A stretch of 64,000 bases of DNA from Bradyrhizobium sp. CCBAU 051011 (GTDB lineage: Bacteria; Pseudomonadota; Alphaproteobacteria; Rhizobiales; Xanthobacteraceae): contig NZ_CP022222.1 of the NCBI RefSeq assembly GCF_009930815.1, positions 3,080,501 to 3,144,500 on the forward strand, written 5' to 3'. How positions within the stretch are numbered: position 1 is the first letter of the stretch; each line of letters begins with the position of its first letter. Below the pieces are notes generated by a model. It ran no database searches and was not told the origin of the DNA. It saw nothing but the letters and a program-made list of their open reading frames with translations. The position numbers and the translations under genes are program-made. Shown here one piece after another: positions 1-8,648 of the stretch.

Positions 1-1004
1 TAGACCTCTGGCGGAAAGGAAGCACCGAGGAACGACATCAGCATCCGCATGTAGAGCCGGGATGTCTCGGCAAAGTTCGGCAGCAGCGGGCTCTCGCGAT
101 CGATCTTGACGCCAGCCTTTTCGAGATTGGCGGCCAGCTTGTGGATCGTGCCGCGCACCACCTCGTCGGTCGGCATGACCGGGTCGGTGTCGACCACCAG
201 CACGCGAAAATCCTTCAGCGCGGCGTGACGTGGAGCCGGCAGTGCGAGCGTGTAACCCTTGCCGGCCTCCAGCGGATCGGGGCCGGCGATGGTGTCGAGC
301 AGCAGCGAGAGATCGGCGGCGCTGCGCGCCATCGGGCCGATCACGGCGAGGTCGCGGTCGAGCGGCAGCGGCTGGAACGGCGGCGGCGTGTGGCCACGCC
401 CCGGCACCAGCGCAAAGGTCGGCTTGTGTGCATAGACGCCGCAATGAAAGGCGGGCACGCGCAAGGAGCCGCCGATGTCGGACCCCAGCGACAGCGGGCC
501 ATAGCCGGCCGCGAGCGCTGCTGACGAGCCGCCGGACGAGCCGCCCGGCGTGCGGCCGAGATCGAACGGATTGTTGGTGGTGCCGTAGATCTCGTTGTAG
601 CTCTGCCAGTCGCCGAGCCCGAGCGGCACATTGGTCTTGCCGAGAATGACGCCGCCGGCGTCCTTGACGCGCGAGATCGACAGCGCATCCTCCCCAGGCG
701 TGAATTCCTTCTGCGCCGGAATGCCCCAGGTCGTCGGCAGCCCCGCGATATTGTAGGATTCCTTCACGGTCAGCGGGATGCCGAGCAGCGGCTTCCTGAC
801 GCCGCGCGCCAGTTCAGCGTCGGCGGCGCGGGCGGCGGCAAGTCCGCGCTCGAAGTCGCGAACGCAAATCGCGTTGATTTTTGCATCGTGCCGTTCGATG
901 CGGCCGATGACGTCCTCGGCAAGTTCAACCGCGGAGACCTTTTTCGCGGCAAGTGCGGCCGATAGTTCGACGGCGGTCTTGAAACTCCATTGCGATTTGG
1001 CCAA
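1..1004 (-). CDS. Amidase signature family protein (3' end outside window)
   Basis: This enzyme probably hydrolyses the amide bond of an unidentified substrate in the cytoplasm. The amidase signature is visible: a Lys in LTVKES (about residue 81), the Gly/Ser-rich GGSSGGSS (154-161) and GSDIGGS (about 174-180), which supply the Ser-cisSer-Lys triad. About 334 residues are present and the C-terminus is cut by the window edge. I chose a TTG start at 1004 because a GCGGGAG ribosome site sits 6 bases upstream and an in-frame stop lies further upstream with no ATG between. It is transcribed away from the acetyltransferase gene. The product could be a GatA-like or indoleacetamide-hydrolase-like amidase, but no gatC or gatB neighbour is seen, so a tRNA amidotransferase role is unlikely. 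Confidence 0.85.
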   Translation of the reverse strand, partial: MAKSQWSFKTAVELSAALAAKKVSAVELAEDVIGRIERHDAKINAICVRDFERGLAAARAADAELARGVRKPLLGIPLTVKESYNIAGLPTTWGIPAQKEFTPGEDALSISRVKDAGGVILGKTNVPLGLGDWQSYNEIYGTTNNPFDLGRTPGGSSGGSSAALAAGYGPLSLGSDIGGSLRVPAFHCGVYAHKPTFALVPGRGHTPPPFQPLPLDRDLAVIGPMARSAADLSLLLDTIAGPDPLEAGKGYTLALPAPRHAALKDFRVLVVDTDPVMPTDEVVRGTIHKLAANLEKAGVKIDRESPLLPNFAETSRLYMRMLMSFLGASFPPEV

Positions 1005-1073
1005 GGCGTACTCCCGCTCTGTTTTCGAATGCGGCGCGGATGATGTTCAGTTTGGGTACGCGCGGCAAGAGCA

Positions 1074-1736
1074 ATGGCTGTACAGCGGCGATCCCGTCAT
1101 GTTGCTAACCGCTTGGCGAAGGCCGGGTTGCTGGTTAGTCTTTCGATCAACAAAACGGACAGAGGAAACCATGCCACCGCCGCGAGCCGGAAATTTCCCG
1201 TGTTGTCCACCAGGCGGCTGACCTTACGGGCGGCGATGCCAAAGGATGTGCCTGCCTTTCGGGCGCTATTGTCGATTCCCGACGTAACGCGGTTTTCCAA
1301 TTGGCCCGATACGCCGTCTACGACGCGGGTCGAACGGTCCTTGCGCTGGATGTCCAAGATCCACGGCTCCGGCAAGGGTTGTGCCTGGATCATCGAGATC
1401 AGCGGCTCAAAGGCGCTGGCCGGCGCGATCCGCTTCAACAGTTTCGAGAAGAAATGGCGGTGCGGCCAAATTGGCTACGAGTTGCATCCGGACTATTGGG
1501 GCAAGGGCTTGATGACGGAGGCGGTGCGGGCCGTGGTCGCGTGCGGACACGAGACCTTCAGGCTCAATCGCATAGATGCCTGGACGTTGCCCGGTAATGC
1601 CGCGTCCGACCGCGTGCTGGAAAAGTCAGGCTTTCAGTATGAAGGCACGTTGCGGCAAAAGGCATGGTTCAAGGGCGCGTTCCATGACTTTCGAATCTTC
1701 GGCCGGATCGCGGGAGACGCCGCGAGCGCGAACTGA
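1074..1736 (+). CDS. GNAT family N-acetyltransferase (RimJ/RimL type)
   Basis: Predicted to transfer acetyl from acetyl-CoA to an amine, either a protein N-terminus or a small molecule. The Acetyltransf_3 pattern is clear: an N-terminal STRRLTLRAA strand, then IGYELHPDYWGKGLMTEAV, which holds the acetyl-CoA binding loop, and later the R-VLEKSGF-EG-LR pattern typical of RimJ-like enzymes. The start is uncertain. The open frame begins at 1074, but the first 45 or so residues are unlike the family. A good ribosome site (AGAGGAAACC) leads into an ATG at 1171 that is in a different frame and ends after 16 codons. The true start may be an alternative codon such as GTG at 1200, or there may be a small frame break at the 5' end. 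Acceptor unknown. Confidence 0.75.
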   Translation: MAVQRRSRHVANRLAKAGLLVSLSINKTDRGNHATAASRKFPVLSTRRLTLRAAMPKDVPAFRALLSIPDVTRFSNWPDTPSTTRVERSLRWMSKIHGSGKGCAWIIEISGSKALAGAIRFNSFEKKWRCGQIGYELHPDYWGKGLMTEAVRAVVACGHETFRLNRIDAWTLPGNAASDRVLEKSGFQYEGTLRQKAWFKGAFHDFRIFGRIAGDAASAN

Positions 1737-1744
1737 GACGCTCG

Positions 1745-2716
1745 CTAAGCCGCGCCGATCAATATCCCCACCGCCAGCACGATGGCGCCGCCGAGCACGA
1801 TCTGGAACACCGCCTGCAGGAACGGCGTGTCCATGTAGCGCGCGCGGATAAAGGCGATCGCCCATAGTTCGAAGAACACGATGATGCAGGCGATCGCGGT
1901 CGCGATCCAGAACGCGTTCGGCCAGGAGTCAGGAACGAGATAGGGCAGCGTATGGCCAACGCCGCCGAGCGTCGTCATCAGCCCGCAGGTGATGCCGCGC
2001 AGCCAGGGCGAGCCGCGTCCGGTCAGCGAGCCGTCGTCCGACAGCGCTTCGGCGAAACCCATGCTGATACCGGCGCCGATCGAGGCGGCGAGGCCGACCA
2101 GAAACGTCTGCCAGTTCTGATGCGTGGCAAAGGCCGCGGCAAACAGCGGCGCCAGCGTTGAAACCGAACCGTCCATCAGCCCGGCCAGTCCCGGCTGCAC
2201 ATATTGCAGCACGAACATGCGCCGCCGCGTCTTGTCTTCCTCCGCGCGCACATCGGGGCTGAGGATCTCGCCGGTCAGCTTCACCGCTAATCGCTCGTGG
2301 CCCTTTTCCTCCTCGGCGAGGTCGCCAAGCAGGCGGCGGACGCCGACATCCTCGGCGTGCTCTGCGGCCTTGATGTAAAATTGCTCGGCTTGGAGCTCCA
2401 TCGTCTCGACCTCCTTGCGGATGGTGTCGAGCGACAGGTTCTTCGTCAGCCAGATCGGGCGCCTTCGCAAGAATCCCTTGACGTCCTCGCGGCGGATCGG
2501 CGGTAGATGCGCGCCGAACCGCTGCTCGTACATTTCCAGCAGCCGATGGCGATGGCCGCGTTCCTCCTCCGCCATCTCTTCGAATACTTTTGCCGAGTCC
2601 GGATAGCGCTCCGCGAGGTCCTCCGCGAAGGTCATGTAGATGCGGCTGTCTTCTTCCTCGGAAGAGATCGCAACAGCCAGCACTTCGCGCTCGGTCAGAT
2701 CGGCGAAATTCTTCAC
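1745..2716 (-). CDS. mbfA: Membrane-bound ferritin MbfA, iron exporter
   Basis: A 323-residue fusion of a cytoplasmic ferritin-like (erythrin-type) domain, residues 1-150, and a C-terminal VIT1/CCC1-type membrane domain, residues 165-323, with several hydrophobic helices. Metal ligands are visible: E20, E52-x-x-H55, E104/E107 and E137-x-x-H140. In Bradyrhizobium japonicum this family exports iron across the inner membrane and protects against iron and peroxide stress. The start codon is GTG at 2716, preceded by a purine-rich site. A near-perfect iron control element for the regulator Irr lies 22 bases upstream of the start, so repression by Irr under low iron is expected. The gene stands alone, convergent with the acetyltransferase. 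Confidence 0.93.
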   Translation of the reverse strand: MKNFADLTEREVLAVAISSEEEDSRIYMTFAEDLAERYPDSAKVFEEMAEEERGHRHRLLEMYEQRFGAHLPPIRREDVKGFLRRRPIWLTKNLSLDTIRKEVETMELQAEQFYIKAAEHAEDVGVRRLLGDLAEEEKGHERLAVKLTGEILSPDVRAEEDKTRRRMFVLQYVQPGLAGLMDGSVSTLAPLFAAAFATHQNWQTFLVGLAASIGAGISMGFAEALSDDGSLTGRGSPWLRGITCGLMTTLGGVGHTLPYLVPDSWPNAFWIATAIACIIVFFELWAIAFIRARYMDTPFLQAVFQIVLGGAIVLAVGILIGAA

Positions 2717-2737
2717 GGGACGCCTGCCTTTTCTTAG

Positions 2738-2754
2738 TTTAGAATTATTCTAAT
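2738..2754 (-). promoter_or_regulatory. Iron control element (ICE), candidate Irr binding site for mbfA
   Basis: The sequence TTTAGAATTATTCTAAT is an inverted repeat, TTTAGAA-N3-TTCTAAT. It differs from the rhizobial ICE consensus (TTTAGAA-N3-TTCTAAA) only in the last base. It lies 22 bases upstream of the mbfA GTG start, a position where bound Irr would overlap the promoter and repress. Confidence 0.85.
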
Positions 2755-2771
2755 CTTGGCGTCTGCCGCGG

Positions 2772-3941
2772 TCAATTGTTGGGCGTGCCCTGGCTCGCCT
2801 TCGTCCCTCGCAGGAATTGCACCAGCAGCCAGCTCACTTTGTTGGCCTGCTCCTGCTGCACCCAGTGGCCGGCACCGTCGACGAGATGACAGCCGATCAT
2901 GTTTGTGCAGGCCTTCGATTGCATTGCCTGATAGACGCCGGGACGCTGGTAGGTGCCCCAGTCCTGCTTGCCCGAGATGAAGGCGGAGCGCACGTCGATG
3001 GTGCGGCCCGACCATAACTGCAATTCCGGTGTGAACGCGCCCGAGGTGCCGCAGCGATACCATTGCAGGCCGCCCTGAAATCCGGTGCGTTCATACTCGG
3101 CGCTGTAGAAGGCAAGCTCGCTGTCGGGCAGCCATTTATTCCCTGCGATTTCCGACGGCGAGGGCATTTCTTCCGCAACGGTCGCGGCCATGTCCTTGGC
3201 GAGGTCCATCACGTAATAGGTCGGCAGCTTTGCGATTTCGCCCGCGGACCATGATTTGAGCGGGTAGGGTTTGTTGTCCTTCCAGTCCTCGCTCTTGTGA
3301 TGGTAGTAGGCGCGCAGAAAATCATGCACGCCCTGCGGTGCGCGGTGCATGTCGTCATTCGCCTCGCGCGTCGAATAGTACCATTGATAGTGCTTGCGCG
3401 GCCGCGGCAGTGCGGCCAGATCGCGGTGAATGGGATCGTCGATGCGCCCAGCAGGTTCGTTCACCGTGTTGAACGGCAGCGCCGGTGGGCCGCCGAACGG
3501 CGCGCTCATCATGACAACCGAGCGGAATACGTCGGGCCGGATCAGCGCGCACCACGCCGCGACCGACGAGCCGAAATCATGCCCGATCACGGCGTCGACG
3601 CTTCTGTAGCCGAACGCCGACACCAGCCCGAGCACATCGCGCACCAGATTGGGGAGGCGGAAGGAGGCGAGATCGCCGTCGTAGTCAGGGTCCCATCCAG
3701 TGGTGCGGCCATAGCCGCGCTGGTCCGGCGCGAGCACGTGATAGCCGGCCTCCGCGAGAATCGGCATCACCTTGCGCCAGGAGAAGGCGAGTTCGGGGAA
3801 GCCGTGCAGCAGCAGCACGCAGGGCCGGCCGCGGGTTTCGAAGCCGGCTTCCAGCACATGCATGCGCAAGCCGTTGATGCCGTCGACATAGCGCGAGCGG
3901 ATGGAGGAGGGGAGCGGGATATCGGGGAGATCAGCGCGCAT
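2772..3941 (-). CDS. Alpha/beta hydrolase, epoxide hydrolase-like
   Basis: A 389-residue alpha/beta hydrolase. The oxyanion motif HGFPE is at 46-50. The nucleophile elbow is GHDFGS (120-125), which puts Asp at position 122 instead of Ser. An Asp nucleophile is the mark of epoxide hydrolases and haloalkane dehalogenases, which act through a covalent ester intermediate. The C-terminal AGHWVQQE supplies the catalytic His (about 359). Tyr-rich stretches in the cap region fit the epoxide-activating tyrosines. The frame is open to 4022, but the ATG at 3941 begins the family-like part and is preferred. No operon partner is seen, and the substrate is unknown. Confidence 0.85.
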   Translation of the reverse strand: MRADLPDIPLPSSIRSRYVDGINGLRMHVLEAGFETRGRPCVLLLHGFPELAFSWRKVMPILAEAGYHVLAPDQRGYGRTTGWDPDYDGDLASFRLPNLVRDVLGLVSAFGYRSVDAVIGHDFGSSVAAWCALIRPDVFRSVVMMSAPFGGPPALPFNTVNEPAGRIDDPIHRDLAALPRPRKHYQWYYSTREANDDMHRAPQGVHDFLRAYYHHKSEDWKDNKPYPLKSWSAGEIAKLPTYYVMDLAKDMAATVAEEMPSPSEIAGNKWLPDSELAFYSAEYERTGFQGGLQWYRCGTSGAFTPELQLWSGRTIDVRSAFISGKQDWGTYQRPGVYQAMQSKACTNMIGCHLVDGAGHWVQQEQANKVSWLLVQFLRGTKASQGTPNN

Positions 3942-4353
3942 GACACGTTTACCCGGAAAAACCTTGTCCAACTCATTACACAGAATTCTACCGGTTTTCG
4001 ATAATCTTCGGTAGCCGCACAACGCATATCATCAGCCACAAACAAGTAGCTTCGGTCGGAATGTGAAATCGATTGACGATATGCCCTGCGCAATCCTGCG
4101 TATGGGCCCTGGGGCGGCACGCTTCCTGCTCGGAAATGCTCTCACCTATCAATATCTCTGGCAGCTATGGTGGCACCTGTCATTGGTGGCGTCCTTGGGT
4201 ACGCGGCGGGCGTCATGACGTTGAGAAGGCGGAAACTGACGTTCACGGCGACCCCGGGCGAACTCAAGGCTGCTCATTCAACTGAGAGGCTTGAACCTTG
4301 GCCTCGTCAGGATCGTCTAACGGCGACAACATTTCCTAGAGGATGAATGCCAC
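3942..4353. other. Intergenic stretch without recognised gene
   Basis: About 410 bases between the divergent hydrolase and small secreted-protein genes. Short open frames here show no protein-like composition, family resemblance or ribosome site. The only supported signal is a purine-rich site (AGAGGATG) just upstream of the gene starting at 4354. Confidence 0.5.
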
Positions 4354-4862
4354 ATGCGTTGGCTGGGGATCGCAAATTTTCACGGCTTGTTCTTGCGCAT
4401 CGGTGCGGCGATCGCGGCCGCAAGTCTGCTCCTTGCTTCCGTCGCCCACGCGGCGGAGATGGAAGATCTGACCCAGAATATGCCGCGTGGGTATTCTGGC
4501 GAATTCCGCTGGGATGGTGACAGGACGGTGCAGAACGTCGTTATCACCTTCGACTCGGTGCGGGCCCTCGACAGCCAGAATGCCGAAGCGCGCTTGGATG
4601 CGGTACGTACGAGGTCGGTCGCCAGGTGACGAAGATAAAGGTCCGGATGCTTGTCCGCCTGTCGGATCTGCAAGTGGAGATTTTCGAGCTGGCGCCCGAA
4701 GGCAATACGGCATTCACGACGGATGGCAGCCATCGCGGAAAGCTGTCGAAAGACTTGCAGCAGATCGATGCTCAATGGACCACGGCGACCACTGGACAGC
4801 GGGGGCAATTGCAGATGCGCGCATTGCCATCCGTGGCCTGCGCGCCGGCTGGCACTGCGTAG
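4354..4862 (+). pseudogene. Small exported protein gene broken by a frameshift near 4590
   Basis: Two overlapping open frames join into one protein of about 168 residues. The first (from ATG 4354) has a signal peptide ending about AHA-A and continues to about 4585. The second carries on in another frame as GCGTYEVGRQVTKIKV and ends at 4862. Removing one CG pair from the GCGCGC-like run at about 4587-4593 restores a single frame. The break is therefore a dinucleotide gain in a slippery CG run, or an assembly error. The full protein would be a soluble periplasmic protein of unknown function. A strong hairpin terminator follows at 4962-4990. Confidence 0.6.
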
Positions 4863-4961
4863 CCAGCCCGTATTCGTCCGGACTCGCATGTATTCGACTG
4901 GCGCTGCATACTCGCAGCCATTCTAAGAGTGTGTATTTGCTCAGAGTGTGTATTTGCGTTC

Positions 4962-4990
4962 GCCCGGCCCTCCTTACTGGAGGGCCGGGC
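4962..4990. terminator. Bidirectional hairpin between convergent genes
   Basis: A perfect 12-base stem, GCCCGGCCCTCC (4962-4973) pairing with GGAGGGCCGGGC (4979-4990), with a 5-base loop. It lies between the small exported-protein gene and the convergent CoA ligase. Just upstream, a 13-base unit (AGTGTGTATTTGC) occurs twice in tandem at 4928-4957. Confidence 0.65.
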
Positions 4991-5037
4991 CTTTGCTTGG
5001 CCGCGTTGGTTCTCTGGGAAGAGAAGATAACGGGCTC

Positions 5038-6582
5038 TCACGCCTTCGCGGCCGGCTTCGGCCAATAGCGGTCGCGCAGATGCCGCTTCACCAGCTTGCC
5101 GGTGGGCGTGCGCGGCAGTTCGGCCTCGAAGTCAATGCTTTTCGGGCATTTGATCGGCGACAGGTGCTTGCGGCAGAACAGGATCAGTTCGGCCTCGAGT
5201 TCCTTGCCAGCTTTTGTCATGTCGTGCGGCTGCACCACGGCCTTGACCTCTTCGCCCATCTCCTCGTTCGGCACGCCGAACACGGCGACGTCGGAGACGG
5301 CAGGATGGGTGATCAGCACGTCCTCGGTCTCCTGCGGATAGATGTTCACCCCGCCGGAGATGATCATGTAGCTCTTGCGGTCGGTGAGATAGAGAAAGCC
5401 CTCGTCGTCGAGATAGCCGACGTCGCCGAGCGTCGACCAGCCCTTGTCGTTATAGGCCTTCCTCGTCTTTTCGGGATCGTTGTGATAGGCGAAGGCTGGC
5501 GCGTCAGCGAAGTAGACAGTGCCGATTTCGCCCACCGGCCGCTCCTCGTCATTCTCGTCGAGGATTTTTACCTTGCCGACCACGGCGCGGCCAACGGTGC
5601 CGCGATGGGTCAGCCACTGCTGCGAGGTCGAGACCGTGACGCCGTTGCCCTCGGAGCCGGCATAATACTCGATCAGGATCGGTCCCCACCACTCGATCAT
5701 CTTTGCTTTCACGTCGACCGGGCAGGGCGCCGCGGCATGGATCGCGCCCTTCAACGTCGAGACGTCGTAGGCCGCGCGCACCTCGTCCGGCAGCTTCAGC
5801 ATGCGCACGAACATGGTCGGTACCAGCTGCGATTGCGTGACCTTGTATTTCCCGACCAGCTTCAGAAACTCCTCGGCGTCAAAGTGCTCCATGATGACGG
5901 AGGTGCCGCCGAGCGTGATTGCCATCATGTTGAAGCGCAGCGGAGCGGCGTGATAGAGCGGCGCCGGCGACAGATAGATGCTGTCGGAGTTCATGCCGCA
6001 CATGTCGGCGCAGAGAATTCTTAATAGCGGGTTCGGCACGTCGATCGCCTTGCCCTCGAACTCCTTCTTGATGCCCTTGGGCCGCCCGGTGGTGCCGGAG
6101 GAATACAGCATGTCGTAGCCCGCGACCTCGTCCGCGATCGGCGTCACCGGCATCGCGATCGCTTCCTTGTCGAAGGAGCGGAAGCCGGGGGCAGGCTCGT
6201 CCACCATGAAGAACAGCGGCTCGCCGGGCTCGCCCTTGATCAGGCCCTTGACCTTGTCGGCGCATTGCGGCGTGGTGATGAAGACTTTCGCGCCGCAATC
6301 CCTCACGATGTAGGCGATCTCTTCCTCGGTGAGGTAGCGGCTGATCGCGGTGTAATAGAGACCCGAGCGCTGCGCAGCCCAGCAGATTTCCATGAAAGCG
6401 AGGCGGTTTTCCATCAGGAAGGCGATGTGGTCGCCCGCTTTCAAGCCGAGCTTGCGGAACAGATGTGCGCCCTGGTTCGAGAGCTCATCCAGCTCGCGAT
6501 AGGTGATCGCCTTGCCGGTCGTCGCCATCTGATAGGCGATCTTGTTCGGCTGGGTGCGCGCGTAGACGGACGGATGTGTCAT
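5038..6582 (-). CDS. Acyl-CoA synthetase (AMP-forming ligase)
   Basis: Activates a carboxylic acid to its CoA thioester using ATP, by way of an acyl-adenylate. The protein has 514 residues. The AMP-binding motif YSSGTTGRPKG is at 160-170. The hinge region (DRKSYMIISGGVNIYPQETE) and the C-terminal catalytic Lys in PTGKLVK (about 496) are present. The frame is open upstream to 6708, but the ATG at 6582 has a good AGGAAAC site and starts the family-like region. The gene lies 77 bases downstream of the thiolase on the same strand, but a terminator-like hairpin separates them. With the thiolase, crotonase and acyl-CoA dehydrogenases nearby, a beta-oxidation role is likely. The acid is unknown; the ligase resembles the FadD3/FadD17 kind used for bulky substrates. 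Confidence 0.88.
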   Translation of the reverse strand: MTHPSVYARTQPNKIAYQMATTGKAITYRELDELSNQGAHLFRKLGLKAGDHIAFLMENRLAFMEICWAAQRSGLYYTAISRYLTEEEIAYIVRDCGAKVFITTPQCADKVKGLIKGEPGEPLFFMVDEPAPGFRSFDKEAIAMPVTPIADEVAGYDMLYSSGTTGRPKGIKKEFEGKAIDVPNPLLRILCADMCGMNSDSIYLSPAPLYHAAPLRFNMMAITLGGTSVIMEHFDAEEFLKLVGKYKVTQSQLVPTMFVRMLKLPDEVRAAYDVSTLKGAIHAAAPCPVDVKAKMIEWWGPILIEYYAGSEGNGVTVSTSQQWLTHRGTVGRAVVGKVKILDENDEERPVGEIGTVYFADAPAFAYHNDPEKTRKAYNDKGWSTLGDVGYLDDEGFLYLTDRKSYMIISGGVNIYPQETEDVLITHPAVSDVAVFGVPNEEMGEEVKAVVQPHDMTKAGKELEAELILFCRKHLSPIKCPKSIDFEAELPRTPTGKLVKRHLRDRYWPKPAAKA

Positions 6583-6600
6583 GGGTGTTTCCTCAATAAG

Positions 6601-6636
6601 AAAATGGCGAGCAGGAAGCACACTCCCTGCTCGCCA
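6601..6636 (-). terminator. Intrinsic terminator-like hairpin between thiolase and CoA ligase
   Basis: An 11-base perfect stem (TGGCGAGCAGG at 6605-6615 with its complement at 6626-6636) with a 10-base loop. Read on the minus strand it is followed by TTTTCTTATT. It could terminate or attenuate thiolase transcripts before the ligase gene. Confidence 0.6.
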
Positions 6637-6659
6637 GTCGCCAAACGCTTTTCTTGTTG

Positions 6660-7832
6660 TTAGAGCCGTTCGACGATGGTGACGTTGGCCATGCCGCCGC
6701 CTTCGCACATGGTCTGCAGGCCGTAGCGCTTGTTGTTCTGCTTCAGGGCGTTGACCAGCGTGGTCATCAGCTTGGTGCCGGAGCCACCGAGCGGATGGCC
6801 GAGCGCAATGGCGCCGCCATTGACGTTAAGCCTTGAAGGATCGGCGCCCGTCGTCTTCAGCCAAGCCACCGGCACGGCGGCGAAGGCTTCGTTGACCTCG
6901 AACAGGTCGATATCGTTGATCGACATGCCGGCCTTCTCCAGCGCCCGCTTGGTGGCGTGTAAGGGCGCATCCAGCATGATCACGGGGTCGCCACCCATCA
7001 TGGTCATGTGATGGATACGCGCCAGCGGCTTGACGCCGAGCGATTTGAGGCCCTTCTCGTTGACCACCATCACGCCGGAGGCCCCGTCGCAGATCTGGCT
7101 GGCGCTGGCGGCGGTGTGCTTGCCGTTCTCGGCGATCAGCTTGACGCCCTTGATGCCGTCGAGGCTGGCGTCGAAGCGGATGCCTTCGTCGATATGGTGG
7201 GTGTCGGTCGTATTGTCGGCCCGGGTGATTTGCACCGGAACGATCTCATCCTTGAATTTGCCGCCTTGTGTCGCGGCAATCGCGCGCTGATGGCTATTGT
7301 AGGAATATTCGTCGAGCTGGTCCTTGGAGAGCCCGTACTTCTCCGCCATCATTTCAGCGCCGGTGAACTGGCTGAACACGATGTTCGGATATTTCGCTTC
7401 GATACCCGGGCTCTTGTAATGGCCAAAACCGTTCTTGGCGGGCAGCGATGAGGCGAGGCCCATCGGCACCCGCGTCATCGATTCCACGCCCGCCGCGATC
7501 ACGATGTCCATGCTGCCTGCCATCACCGCCTGCGCCGCAAAGTGCAGCGCCTGCTGCGAGGAGCCGCACTGCCGGTCGACCGAGGTGGCGGGCACGCTCT
7601 CAGGCAACTTCGAGGCCATCACCGCATTGCGGGCGATGTTGTTGGACTGTTCTCCGGCTTGCATCACGCAGCCCATGATCACGTCCTCGATCTGGGCGGG
7701 GTCGACGCCCGAGCGATCGACCAGCGAATTCAACACGGAAGCGGCGAGATCGGCCGGATGCCAGCCCGCGAGACGTCCTCCCTTGCGGCCGCCCGCGGTG
7801 CGCGCAGCGGCGACGATATAGGCCTCGGCCAT
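6660..7832 (-). CDS. Acetyl-CoA acyltransferase / 3-ketoacyl-CoA thiolase
   Basis: Cleaves a 3-ketoacyl-CoA with CoA to give acetyl- or propionyl-CoA and a shortened acyl-CoA. It has 390 residues, the normal thiolase length. All catalytic motifs are present: the acyl-accepting Cys89 in DRQCGSS, His346 in GGAIALGHPLG, and Cys376 in CEGGG. From memory, the N-terminus and active-site context resemble the mycobacterial FadA5/FadA6 thiolases that act on bulky steroid-derived acyl-CoAs more than fatty-acid FadA. The gene is divergent from the tetR gene at 7983, and the shared 150-base gap holds a partly symmetric operator candidate. It is the first gene of the minus-strand pair. Confidence 0.92.
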   Translation of the reverse strand: MAEAYIVAAARTAGGRKGGRLAGWHPADLAASVLNSLVDRSGVDPAQIEDVIMGCVMQAGEQSNNIARNAVMASKLPESVPATSVDRQCGSSQQALHFAAQAVMAGSMDIVIAAGVESMTRVPMGLASSLPAKNGFGHYKSPGIEAKYPNIVFSQFTGAEMMAEKYGLSKDQLDEYSYNSHQRAIAATQGGKFKDEIVPVQITRADNTTDTHHIDEGIRFDASLDGIKGVKLIAENGKHTAASASQICDGASGVMVVNEKGLKSLGVKPLARIHHMTMMGGDPVIMLDAPLHATKRALEKAGMSINDIDLFEVNEAFAAVPVAWLKTTGADPSRLNVNGGAIALGHPLGGSGTKLMTTLVNALKQNNKRYGLQTMCEGGGMANVTIVERL

Positions 7833-7903
7833 TCCTGTTCTCCCTGGTCGTTGTTTGGTGGATTTTTCAAAGATGGGCCGGATTTAAGGGGGCCTGCGGA
7901 ATT

Positions 7904-7923
7904 TAGTCAATCAATCAATTAAC
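7904..7923. promoter_or_regulatory. Candidate TetR operator between thiolase and tetR
   Basis: AGTCAATCAATCAATTAACT is partly symmetric: 14 of 20 positions match its own reverse complement. It is AT-rich in a GC-rich background and lies in the divergent promoter gap, where a TetR-family repressor normally binds. There is no direct evidence of binding. Confidence 0.4.
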
Positions 7924-7982
7924 TCTTGAGTGCAGCCGCGGCATGCGCTTATGTGCGGGCAGATTTCCCGCCCTCGGCCGTG

Positions 7983-8648
7983 ATGAGATCGCCGTTGAAT
8001 ACCAGCGTACCGACCAGGCTTGCGAACGGCAAAAATACCACCGCCGAGAAGCTGCTCGTCGCGGCGAGCGAACTGATGATCGAGCGCGCCTCGATCGAGG
8101 TCTCGCTATCCGACATTGCGCAGAAGTCCGGCGTCAACGCCGCGCTGGTGAAATACCACTTTGGCAACAAGGACGGGCTGTTACTGGCGCTATTGGCGCG
8201 CGATGCCGCGACCGAGATGTCGCAGCTCGAATACCTCATCGGCCAGCCGATCACGCCGACGGCGAAGCTGCGTCTGCATATCGGCGGCATCATCCGCGCC
8301 TATCACCAGTTCCCCTATATGAACCGGCTGATCCACTATCTCCTGCACGAGAGCAGCGCGGAAGCCGCGGACGAAGTCTCGCAATTCTTCGTTGCGCCCC
8401 TGCTGAACTTCCACCGCCGCCTGCTCGCCGAAGGCGTCAAGGCCGGCGAGTTCCGCGATATCGATCCGGTGTTGTTTTACACCAGCCTGATCGGCGCCTG
8501 CGATCACCTGTTCTTCGGCCGCCACGCGATGTCGCGCGCGACCGGGGTGGGGCCCGTCACTGACGAAGTCTGCCGCGATTACATCAAGCACATGGAAGCG
8601 CTGATCTTCGGCGGGATGCTGAATGGGCGAATGGCGAGTAGCGAATAG
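7983..8648 (+). CDS. TetR/AcrR family transcriptional regulator
   Basis: A 221-residue TetR-type repressor. The N-terminal helix-turn-helix covers residues 24-64, with SLSDIAQKSGVNAALVKYHF as its core. The C-terminal helical domain would bind the inducer. It is divergent from the thiolase and heads a plus-strand run of SDR, crotonase and CoA ligase, so it probably represses both directions until an acyl-CoA intermediate accumulates. The frame can be extended to a TTG at 7926. The ATG at 7983 is preferred because it leaves a promoter region and starts nearer the conserved domain, although no strong ribosome site is seen. The stop lies within a hairpin repeat. Confidence 0.85.
   Translation: MRSPLNTSVPTRLANGKNTTAEKLLVAASELMIERASIEVSLSDIAQKSGVNAALVKYHFGNKDGLLLALLARDAATEMSQLEYLIGQPITPTAKLRLHIGGIIRAYHQFPYMNRLIHYLLHESSAEAADEVSQFFVAPLLNFHRRLLAEGVKAGEFRDIDPVLFYTSLIGACDHLFFGRHAMSRATGVGPVTDEVCRDYIKHMEALIFGGMLNGRMASSE

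Noticed and set aside
4073..4285. 70-codon plus-strand frame downstream of the epoxide hydrolase gene
   Set aside because: No ribosome site and no protein-like composition; overlaps the 5' flank of another gene.
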